Origin: Desulfopila sp. IMCC35008
GTDB taxonomy: Bacteria > Desulfobacterota > Desulfobulbia > Desulfobulbales > Desulfocapsaceae
NCBI RefSeq assembly: GCF_010646885.2
Contig: NZ_CP050700.1
Location: 4,242,501-4,306,500, forward strand
Reading direction: 5' to 3'
Length of the DNA: 64,000 nucleotides
Part shown: positions 12,001 to 19,300 of the stretch, in pieces
Position numbering within the stretch: the stretch's first letter is position 1
Layout of the letters: each line of letters starts with the position of its first letter
The notes under the pieces: generated by a model
Told to the model about the DNA's origin: nothing
What the model saw: only the letters and a program-made list of their open reading frames with translations
Database searches by the model: none
Made by a program: the position numbers and the translations under genes

Positions 12001-12257
12001 TTAACCATAGAACCAAATGGGTAATCTGCTGCTATTCCCTGTTGGGGTAATCCTACTATTGTTTGGACACCAGTTGGTAGATCCTTCACAGCTGTCATTT
12101 TGTGATGGATTCCGTTTAGATCAGGTCTTGTATCGACATCAATGGCTATTCCTTTAACAAGAACTTCACTATTACCGATATCTTCGGCTAGTACAGGAAA
12201 TTGAAATAAATTAAAAATTAAAAATAATAAATACTGAAGAACAAGTATTTTTTTCAT
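1..12257 (-). CDS. Giant secreted modular protein, C-terminus beyond left edge (at least 4085 residues)
   Basis: The minus-strand frame opens at ATG 12257, preceded by AAGGA, and reads without a stop to base 1, so the protein is incomplete. It begins with a signal peptide (MKKILVLQYLLFLIF..., residues 1-24). An all-beta region follows (about 25-900). About thirteen carboxypeptidase-regulatory-like/SpaA-type repeats come next (about 900-2200; pattern G-x-V-x-G-x-V...DG...G-x-F-x-F), then two Big_5-type Ig domains (2240-2465), several Ig/cadherin-like domains (2460-2940) and another Big_5 domain (2960-3065). A discoidin-like domain (WWQLDLGQ near 3199), thrombospondin type 3 calcium repeats (DxDxDG) in three blocks after 3290, a PA14-like domain (about 3590-3740) and a glycine-rich stretch at the edge complete it. 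It is the last gene seen of a three-gene operon, 56 bp after the propeller gene. A surface adhesin or matrix protein is the likeliest role; no enzyme motif is visible. Confidence 0.9.
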   Translation of the reverse strand, partial: MKKILVLQYLLFLIFNLFQFPVLAEDIGNSEVLVKGIAIDVDTRPDLNGIHHKMTAVKDLPTGVQTIVGLPQQGIAADYPFGSMVKAELYGPQFSEPLTLSAFPNQYMEIPGLKVGGDYFLRNIRLEDQDGAQLLLRDPVAEPVVINVIEKLLVTQVTSRTLTLDEIEERGIVIDADNFTVLNFTIGLSLGSETVSIDLPFYRTGNDGEEILVPISLPDYTNIGKGLELINIPNLSLQGFTIRPVIPNEEEIELPSIAGVIIIPGNIAYLNQFFSVIVQASNASPEGSGLDVENLTATINLPLGADEIPASGDDPLRLAETDSGITEQVALVDEHGSNTLAPQRTNSGEFLVEGLREGTHTVDFHINGELYVDALNRYVDVVGKASGVVKVENPSFDIVLAHPDVVREGEAYPVFATVTNASSTPANLFQLNINKHSLSGASLAEGETGQRSIRTLAAGQAETLEFRLVARITGEVRGTVFLADEGINGSFVLNTGVGDCGIPLSPDTLALPSTVDYLPDEPDLAFAAIRLLGMAYSVATAPAGSLSSDVSRIRKSHVFDLATKMAQAGLHIQFGESYRSALQAIIMDFLGNDIDRLAEFYPDEEEQSKVLADIEAFDSLRRNTDAGNNLTTVLSELIRKELDGQALAEFQQQWAELFASRPAHLSYGMSGENGVVQLQITDDEENIVGKLSENGSLYREIPNTIVLSLSEESFANEIIFDAAPASPSYTFEFSITQRLDSSVISLIVPGESASMKRVIYPSLVLPDGSYGRMNWRKDNDNSFVFQIDTDNNGDFDLDLLPVTVETITDFAPEIIGVRQWIKGNKMGKMIGALLNEEVDSQLAGETSIYEVEGHNVKGAYVTSDRRMVFLALDAPVGPFIERELVITGLADLRQHGMGRSARIIMPDPDREIGGLVSGQVTGVDGSSIPFASVKYYNSASEWPGPVSILVSDASGRFLIDYVVQGESVAGKLTPFTIQGVDTLSDEEGEVSSVIHFDGQDQYLDVIVQSVGGGTGSLEGTVFFENGSIVSGSTPDSDDALMVVANNITTNETFLSWVDADGHYSFPYEYIDDTGKVWSAPRLPVGNTTLVTTLVGSGRSLIGKGLTTINIPNNEASVEQDIILVAPSQFGTVSGRVLEHDGVAGAVHVEVQIAAEVVINSDLAGQTYGMSAVASTYTDADGYYSFSDIPAGDVILYAARASTYEQARANGFLEQDGHVDLTVVLPGTGGTVRGVVVDSLGNLVPAAKVACGPFLVEADDSGIFEISDLPLMKLTVYGQKEGSKALAKTQVELYSPEDVQDVVLVLEPTGVFQGTVFEADGVTPVANQMVQLWYSGESGSGIMSETVTDDQGFYRFDESPMYQLGYPDTVKFAEYSIRAVTHHHGDGGMANASIRYPGEVSDVDVYFRGLGEVLGRVIQSNGTPAIADVVITNKVWNANCPEQEGRSKAENYYLTAIEASLSEFPAELEGRIMSMLPGEQKCFYLSSRQRLLSSDILGDGGEVTGEFHYKGSITGGPFTLSVSNAFVDQVDLDYEMPRTTNPAERIVDVGDIILSPVNGEVRGTVFLPDGVTPVGENVKVSAMSAGLGEISVLTDETGSFHFPLVLRGGISLTADTGEPDAIIRATSAADIKTSTFENLNVRLYGETYGVVPIYDVLIADIRLQDAAGAVVNIVEADGVSPVPYAEVTVSTASGLDINEEDSFRKLVVDENGNIEIFPLTEGDFQVTATFPGYFPGVTSGNIPENPVDGLIRNITVSMGAVTTQSGQVITSEEFGTVTGTVYKPDGTVNDGAAMVRLQATGGIDLYTITGDNGIFTFENVPGGFFNLEVRDTNTARCGSEYGAITYDGQIVEIPVTLGGLGTVTGQVLRNNGSIPVTSADVTLFPSGSFSNSMITRSNSQGIFQFPGVPLGEFSINARDYASGLSGVATGEMQADGDLNTQDIFLTASGSITGVVYGQGVVLDDSGSPVDAEGNPLSDPPVSAAASVSINGNGVERTIQTDGDGRFDSGLFLPIGKYRLTVRSATGNDGTEAEVVLLFDGDVAQKNLVMNGTGRVEGVVLDWQGENLIANARVILQSQSSFSPGGVSRITPDDGSFVFEDIPFGPFTLEVETLNTTPRLGAIVSGELTAPGQVLVFQDNDDDPEHNSLRLQPSSSISGTVLLSDGLSPAAGAIVALHGSGFDVNHLADGNGIFSFTGLPLDTYSVTILESKSNGVASRFFTLDNNGQNLDLGSIVVDSDSPIVVTHTPGSQITGVSVNAEIIVEFSEPIDSQSVTMDTFQVLLGSVTVPGTLSFSSDNLVVTFSADQQFPDLSTVRVLLKRDKLDFENEVEKPGIKDLSGLSMVADFDFTFTTADSTPPELVSVSPDSDEEEISLSSVIRFEFSESVNPDSITSFNVMRHGSSINGTMSWPEAFTDRVGVFVSDEPLVANSSYTVKIIGPVSDKVGNVMPNEEINWTFFTIDTIAPEVIDVAVSGGDQLTQGKAVTFTPVMNGAGDLSNVEFYVNGTLLETVAEDPYSFSLLPGPELGSQFALGVVAVDLMDNRSPVYNLPLSIIANKPPTAIITAPGNITVTPGQEVTVRIAASDDVGVDKISYLAEGGTLGSGNRQFAVFPETAETLFQFTVPEDYPVGKTIPIRGTVIDALGLSSPSNEVIVTVADRLPPKVSIGSPANGSMVEPGSEITVFVRADDLSGVKSISLSAVGALPAVSEHIIEPVQSPSSANITISVPEDADPTKEIILTASAFDAADNHAESSISLMVVDRRPPLTAISIEAGSLDVHVGQVVTVKGIAEDEIEVVKLQFQAGDFHIESRSTSSAHVSEDFSFTVPETLTHGQAIPVSFVATDSMGNNSATARLTLQVVDVLGPVLTILEPQEDSVVIPGDTITINIAAEDKSGLAELRYSASGAVTGEGKHTVVDSATSASTQFDLNIPEEAGANEQVMIEVVGRDIAGNETVQKRTVKIADIVAPSVISISPVEGATGVPFLSNVVVKVSEAIAADSVVAESFIVRVDSNAVSGTFSISTDGSSITWQPDNPLNLGKLHSVELTADITDIAGNPLIPYSSTFSVLDFYILAPEDSSLLVEGQETEVVAAGGSDDMISFVHFLAQNGQQKWSVGTSESPYSTIWHVPMLDAMEDDQLLIYGDIIYGGEKLNVNVEMTSSSSLADGSSSGLAVDGNVNGFWDETNPTIAETNEELHAWWQLDLGQNVDIGYVKLYLRADDCCQGSNQLAVLISETLFDENDFSSPQLPLEYKNNAVEVYRTQRDFDTGTIIVPIFSNARFLRVVHKGVGIVSLAEVEIYQDADSIAIDGNQVTLIPEFGDYDGDGLINSVEIGAGSDPYTDDAHDDPDNDGLENIDEIAIGTDIHNPDSDGDSIPDGEDDKPLEHNEAPVALQQEIVLDTSSEVLITLQGSDPNGDELVFTITSLPIHGSLYQTIDSIAAGEAISTVPAIVIDEQKRVVYIAEPGYSGEDSLIFDVNDGHLYSDEALIQFSVLAQDTDNDGLSDDEEVNTYQTDPFDPDSDGDGLHDGDEVQVHGTDPNSMDSDNDGLHDADELVNGSNPVITDTDGDGVNDLADNCPTDINPDQTDSDLQGSVYTTDVEGYMKNWLILGPFAAEGCGSAVEYINEKNAAPFAGGTVEGKTWHEYESDSSYIDFDSLFVPNEQVVSYAYTDVYAENATDVQLLLGSGDGVQVWLNGVEILVENTCREPVPGQNVIAAHLVKGANRLLIKVTDGGGNWGFYAQILNVDGQALVLECGYKNDGHGDICDNCPDVINGEQYDIDNDGLGDACDDSDNDGLSDKEERLIYLTDYLVGDTDSDGLSDGEEVNVHGTDPLITDSDNDGISDFIEISITHTDPLQADTDGDGLSDIEEDKNQDGIIDPGESDPNSDDSDGDGMSDAVEVHWGLDPLVKDADDDPDQDGLTNIEELELGADPFDKNTALDTTGISELELSGINVYTSIYIAPETTIRGSGDEPLLLISAGDIDVEGIIDVAGGDGADAVNTSTENAFGGEGVAGGGSGGSGGILGAGSAGVGSGFGGGGPWFDNRSQGMTGGGAGYGSPGLQGGYYWTADPLSRGSAGIVYG

Positions 12258-12313
12258 AATTCCTTTTCACCAGGATATTCTAATTTATTAAAATATACTT
12301 TGTTCATGAACTC

Positions 12314-13336
12314 CTATTTGCTATAAGTCCATTTGTATATATTAAAGTAGTCTGCAAATTGTTCAGTAACGTAAACATTACCTTTACTGTCAAAAACAGG
12401 GGAACTATAAACTCTTAACGGGCCAGGATACTCAACCATATTCTCAGGTAGAATCACTTCTTTCTCATAAAAATCGCAAGGGAGAAACAATGCTGTAATC
12501 AATTGAGAAGAAATGTTATAAACTCTTATGACATTACATTCTTCATAATCAATTTCTTCAAATCCTCCAGGATGAATATAAGTGTGGGCTGATTCCTCGT
12601 TTTCCTCATTGCTTACCACAAATAATTCAGCATTAATCAATTTATAATATTGAACGTCTAAATATTCCTCATATAGACTAACAATTTCATTCCCCACATT
12701 GTATTCATAAGATATAGCAACACCACTCGGATCATTTTCATCAATACTATATATCATTTTCTGTGTAATTTCGTTTTCATCTTTAGGTTCTTCTTTCAAA
12801 GTTTGAACAAAATTCAAATCTGAATCATATACATTAAAGAGATCGTTTAATTCAAAAATTATTTTATCATCATGTGTCTTATTCAAAAAATGACCAACTG
12901 ATGCAATCTCTGACTTCAGTAATTCGCCAGTGTAGTTGTATTTTTGTAGAGAGCTCTTTGTAAGACTAATAATTTGGTCATTATTAATTAACACAATTTC
13001 TCCAGGCCAAATATCCAAAAGATACTCTGTAGTAATTCCTCTTGGTGTTATTTCGTTTAAAAATTTACCATCGTTTTTTAATACCATTATTTTATTATTA
13101 TACTGATCCGGAATAATTATATATTCATTATTAGATATCACAAACATCACAGTATAATTCCCCAGGCTCCCACCACCTTGACTCTTGCTAATTTGGCCCT
13201 CCTCATTCCCCCAAGCTATCGATGCGAGATGTTCTGGGCCAGAATATTCTGCAAAACTATTAAAGACTAGAGGAGAAACTAAAGAACTTGCCACCGAAGT
13301 AAAAATCAAAAGATATATATTTCTAAAATTCAACAT
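12314..13336 (-). CDS. Secreted NHL/six-bladed beta-propeller-like protein
   Basis: This 340-residue protein has an N-terminal hydrophobic signal (MLNFRNIYLLIFTSVASSLV). It then shows repeated blades in the style of NHL propellers: a segment near residue 70 (IIIPDQYNNKIMVL), further short beta repeats, and a C-terminal blade (SKGNVYVTEQFADYFNIYKW). The IAWGNEEGQIS...G motif at about 40-55 is typical of the first strand of NHL-type propellers. Its ATG lies 1 bp after the TGA of the upstream 2949-residue gene, so translation is probably coupled and the two proteins may be needed together. It could be a partner, carrier or immunity-like protein for the upstream giant peptidase protein, but nothing in the sequence proves that. 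Specific function unknown. Confidence 0.82.
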   Translation of the reverse strand: MLNFRNIYLLIFTSVASSLVSPLVFNSFAEYSGPEHLASIAWGNEEGQISKSQGGGSLGNYTVMFVISNNEYIIIPDQYNNKIMVLKNDGKFLNEITPRGITTEYLLDIWPGEIVLINNDQIISLTKSSLQKYNYTGELLKSEIASVGHFLNKTHDDKIIFELNDLFNVYDSDLNFVQTLKEEPKDENEITQKMIYSIDENDPSGVAISYEYNVGNEIVSLYEEYLDVQYYKLINAELFVVSNEENEESAHTYIHPGGFEEIDYEECNVIRVYNISSQLITALFLPCDFYEKEVILPENMVEYPGPLRVYSSPVFDSKGNVYVTEQFADYFNIYKWTYSK

Positions 13337-13337
13337 T

Positions 13338-16300
13338 TCATTTCCAAAGTATAATTCTTGAGTGTTTTTTCCCTTTTATAAAGAGTGTTGAACTAGTCGT
13401 AACGACCTTTCTTCCGAATTTAGAGCTATTTGTTCCTGCAATACCTGTTCTATATCGGTTCTGGCCAGAAGCATGAATTATATAAAAGGGCATTTTTAAG
13501 TATTCTCCAGGATCAGAATACGCCATAACAACATGATCTTTTGAAACCCGTAAATCCCCTATATGGAGTTGGTTTTTAAGATTATCCAACCTTACCACTT
13601 TACGACTTGTGCCATAATCTTCCAATTTTCCATCTTTGTCATATATTTCATTTTGTATATAGTAGAGCTTTTTAGCATTTAGATTATATAAGTTAGGAAA
13701 ATTACCTTCGAGATGTTGCCAGCTCGGATCATTTTTCGCTTCGTTATGAGCTTCAGCATATTCAATACATCGATAAATCAAACCAGAACAGTCTATACCA
13801 GTCCAGTATCGTGGTTCGAAATGCAAGTTTATTCCTGGCATATTTCTTTCATCTCTCAATAATCCAGTCCATTTCATTCCGGTTTTTACTATTGGAATTC
13901 CATCATTATCAAGTAAAACAGGAACACCATCATTATCAAGATGGCCTCTGTATCTTTTGTATGTATCACTACTATTAAACGCAGAAGTTGAAGGAGCTGC
14001 TCCAGTAGAAGTTACATATTCTATGAATTCATCTTTTGTATTTCTTGCTCCATATGAATATCCTACACTTCTTTTTCCATCCAATAATCCTTCACAATTT
14101 CCTTGTGAGTTTTCACTTATAACATTATCATTATCTCTTGAATACCATCTAACATTAGCCAAATCACGATAGTCTTCCGCCTTTTTTATTAAATTCTCAA
14201 TATAAGCTTTTACAACATTATCATAGAGCTCAAAAAGACCTGTATCAATTGTAGATACCTTATCATTAACAAATATATCACTCTCACTATAGGTATCTCC
14301 AACAAGTGTTTTTCTATCGACAATCTTATTTGTATAGTCTCCTATTGATTCTAGCACACTTGGATAATCTGATATAATCCTACTAAATGTACTACTAAAT
14401 GCTTCACTGTTATATTCATCAAAATTTACTAAATGATTAAATTCTGTTTTAAACAACTTTAACCCTTTTTGTGTCAACTCATCAAATAGACCATCCTCAT
14501 TTAATAACCGTTTATGCTTTTGTGATGAAGTATACTTTCTAGAAAGCACTTGGTTTAGCATTTCTTCAAGCATATCAAATTTCTGTTTATCCAAACCCAT
14601 TTTATATCTGGCTTTTGGCGCATCTGAATAAACAGCACACTCTTCATTTTCGCCTAAAGTAGTCCCCTTATCTCTTTTTGTTTTACCTACACCAGTGGAT
14701 TCTGGTCTATAGTTGGCCTTTGCTACAAAAACAGCTTTACCGTTTAACACATCTTCTATAGTTGTTATAGTATTATCTCGTATATTTAATTCATATATGA
14801 AATTAGTATTATTTTGCTTCCACCTAAAATGAATTTTGACTTTATTTTTCTCAGAATCTTCTGGATCAACTATGAACTTTGGTGCTTCTACATTGAATAA
14901 TGCAACACCATCTATTAACTCTGGTCTAATTGGGGTTACTTTAACAAGATCAGTAGGCATCCCTTGATTAGTAACTTCTACTACTTCAATATCACCTTCG
15001 CCTGGTTCATAGTACAAATCCAGAGCTCTTACTTTGAGTTCTTTTTTTCCTAAATCCGGATAATAATCATCTCGGTTCAATGCAAGATCAGCAAAATCAG
15101 AATCATATGTATCAACATACAATCTGCCAGGCAGCAATGAAGCAGCTTTAAATCCATCTCCAGTCAAACTTGTCAAAAAGCCTTTAGTATAATCTTCACT
15201 TAAAGCCATTTTATCGTAATTATACTCATCAGTCTCTGATAGTTCTTCAACATATCCCAATCTTAATGCTTTACATTCCTCCTTCTCAGAATCACCGCCT
15301 CCACAATAATTTGGAATTTTCTCATCCAATGGATCAGAAATATCGATTATTTTTATCCCATCAGAACTTGACAAATATGCTAACCCATCTCGAGGATTTA
15401 TGGCAATTGATCGAATCCTGGAACCATCTTCATTTACGACAATCTCTCTTTCAAGCTCTGGATAAGAAAAAACACTTTCTTCTGATGCATCCACAATATA
15501 TTCTGATGCATCCACAATATAAAAAGAACCATTTCGTCCACCAATAAAAACTAAATCCTTTTTATCGATGCAATCTTCGTCTAAACTCCCTTGTAAACAT
15601 TTCTCCGGACAATTTGTTGAGTTAGTCCATTTGCTACATTTCGTTATTGGGTATTCCTGAATAGCTTTAATTGAAGTCACAGGGATATCGGGGATTGTAT
15701 AATAGCTATCAGATAGATCATCATTGAGGAAGATAAGGGAATCCGGCGCAATCGTTCCCGTGATTACTTTGTCACGCAATGTAGCAATAACCATAGGTTT
15801 ATCCATCGCCCAAAGAGATGGTAACTCGTCTTTTTCATCTTCCGGTCGAGGAAATACCACCCCCTGAATACCAACTCCAGTGGTCGCGATATATACGTTA
15901 TTACCTAAGTTCGCAATATCTCTTGGGAGGCCAGTTACCGGCGGTATCCCCAATGGTGACATACCGGCCTGTAAATCCGATAAAGAACTTGTCAAAAACT
16001 TCCTATATCTACCGTCAATATTTGGATGATATTCAAGGGTAGGGTTTTCACCGGTTGTATAATCAAGTAAACTTATGTTCCCATATATATTTAGACCTGA
16101 ATGCGCCACTATAATTGAATTATCAAAAGACAATAATGAACTTGTCTTCCCTTCAATGCCATTCCCAGCTTCACTCTCTTTTAAAAATCTTGGTTTATCA
16201 GGTTCAGAAATATCGATCAATGCAACATCATGCTCCATTCCTGATGGACTTGAGTAATTTCCTATTGCCACTGCTGCTAGATCTGGAGTAAGAATCGCTA

Positions 16301-19300
16301 AATCATTTGGTATGGCACTATCAGTCCAGGAAGAATTCAAACCACCTTCATCTTTTTCAAATAAATCTGTACTACCAATAATTTTTGGAGAGAATGTTTT
16401 AAATTTAATATTTCCACTATAAGACGCTATAATATCATCAGACCCTTCTTCATCAGACTCTTTCGTTAGATATCCAAGTGAATTGATTTTCAGTGTATAA
16501 TAGGTGTTGAATTTTAACCTTTCTGCAGGTAAAAAGGATATTGTTTGAGCTAAGTCATCATTTGAACTCACTACGCCCTCTTCTTCACGATATGACTTAA
16601 GCTCACCTTCTATGATTTTTTCTTCATTTTCTACAAAATATGAAAGTATTACTTTATCACTTTGATCCTCAGGAGTTACGATATCCTTATTAAAAGACAA
16701 TATTACTTCCAGATCTATTGGTGCAGATCCTTCATTCTCATAGATATATGGTGTTATCACTCTGTCACTAATATCCTCAGGGTAGGATCCAATCAAAGCC
16801 ATTTCACTTGTATCAGTTTCAGCTATAAACATCTGTGAAATAAGTGTCTTTTCTTCTTCAATACTGCTCTTTGTATATACTGTCACACCAGTCTGGTCGT
16901 ATCCTACAATTGAATAGGGTTTATTTAACGGCACAGCATAGATTGGGAAAAAAGTTGTTTCACTAGAAGGAACAAACGATAATTGAAACGCATCAGCAGC
17001 CACGGCAAACGCCACAGGTGATGCAGTAGCAATCGCATTAATTGTCCCAGCAATACAAGCCTCCATCACTTGCATTGTGACGGTTGCGGACGCGACATAA
17101 AATTTCCCAACAGATCGAACCCCACGGAATGGCGGAGAAGCCGTTTCAATCCGGTCGCCATTTACCTTCGCGATATTCGAAAGGTAGAAACTTTTAAAGG
17201 GTAAAAAATCCACTTCTTTTAAAAGAAAAAGCTGAGAGTCTTCCGTGATGTCAGAACCTTCTGGAAGGGGAAAAGAGATCTTAAATTCATCTGTCGCCTC
17301 AACCCCTTCAGGAATTTTCAGATCAAACCCTATGACATAGGGTAACAAAGGAGAGATCTCCGCCTCAAATTCTGCCTCTTCCGCTGCATCAACTCTTATA
17401 GGAGTACCATCAGGAATAACTCCAGCGGGAATAATCACCTGCAAATCATTTGGCCCTTCTACTGTACCTCCTTCCGATCCAATGACAATGGTCCCATCGG
17501 CATCCTGAAATGGAGGGGGGACAAATTCTGTGCTGTTGCCGGCCTGATCGGTAAATATCAGCTCAATGCTATCACTTAAATCTGCGGAAAGGCTCAAAAC
17601 AAAACTACCATCATTATCAACAATAACAGAAACAGTTACACCTGTAGTGGTATTAACAGCTGTCATTACAGTTCCTGGCTCACTGGTCCCTTTGGTTCCT
17701 GTGATGAGCGTCTCTCCGTCATACGGGATAGAAGTTGTAATAGTTCCCGGATCTGGTTCTTCCGGCGCTATGGAATCTACAGTATGGAATGTAAATTCGT
17801 AACTCCCTGCATCCTGGTTACCCGACAGCAGATTAAGGTATTTATCAGCAATCGTCTCAGCCAATCTCATGGTATAGGTTGCATTTTCTGCCAATGGCAT
17901 CGCAGGCACGAAAACTGCCGTCTTCTGATCAGAAAATAGCGAAACCGTCCCTTGAACTACAGATGAACCTGCACTAAGTTCAAAAGCACCTGTGAGCGTT
18001 TCTTCGGCCATGGCTGTTGAAAACACTACCGAGATTGGGCTTGAAACCGCCACATTAGTTTCATTGTTTGCGGGATTTGAACTTATTACAGTCGGCATAA
18101 CCGGTATTAATTCCAGGTTACGCGTTACAATCTGATCACCTTTTTCGATCGTGACCGCGACTGAAGAACTATTTCCATTTGAAAGATCTTCACCTGACAC
18201 ATGATTGACAGCCAGTGGTGCCAGCATGGCATATGATGGTTGTCTTGCATCTTGCAGGCTTACAAAAGGGAGCTGATTCGAAGTCACCTTCGCCGAAGTT
18301 ACCGGTTGCCCTTCCGATATGACTGAACCGCTGATAAAGCCGACCTCCGACAATAGTTGAATTAAGATATACTCGCCTGATTCAAGTACACCAGGCAAAG
18401 GTAACCCTAAACTACCCGCCCCGATCTCAATTATAGTGTTATCAACAGCCCCCAAACCAATCAGTTCAAACACAGTATTGAATGCTACTCTCGTCTTTCT
18501 GATCAGGGCAATGCGCTTATCCAGCTCCGCGGAATCAGGAAGAGGCACCTGTAAAATGACAGATGTCGAGAGCGAGTTTTCTCCAAGATCAATTTTTACT
18601 GATGACAAGGGCGTATAAAATTGGCTGGTCGGTAGTGCAAGGTCCACTCCAGTGCTGCTGGAAGATATTGTTACCGAGGTAGGTAGTTCCAATGCCCCTG
18701 GGGGAATTAACAAAGTCACTCCATCATTGCCGGCAACTGTACCACCAGCTTTGGTAACGATATTTTGAGTTATTGCCCCATCTGTACGATGGGCACTCAG
18801 CTGTATTTTTCCCTCCTCAAGAAGCATGGGATCAAAAATCTCTGACGGTGTGGCAATAAAATGCCCCACAAAACCATTCTGCTCCTGATACAGGATTATA
18901 TCCTGTGTCATTGACGCTGGAGTTAGCAGCGTTGCATCATAACGTTTGTAGTATTCAGTAAAATCTACTTCTACGACTGTACCGCTTGATTGCGGTTCCT
19001 GGGTATTCAACAGCAATGTTACAGCCGATTTGGAACCCGGCTGCATGAAAATTATCTCAGGGTCTGGAAGAATATCAGCTGAGATCGACTCAGGCAGTAT
19101 TTGTGGATTTACCCCGACAAGTACTTGGCCCGGCTGGGGTGTTTCTGGAGCAATTGGCAGCGTGTCGGCTTTTACCAGCGCAACAGTTCCAAAAATCTGC
19201 ACATCGAGAGCCAATTGGTTCTCTGTCCCTGCAATCTGCCCCTCCAGCCTTATCCATTCATGAACCTCATTATTCCAGTATACGGCTATCAAACCATCTA

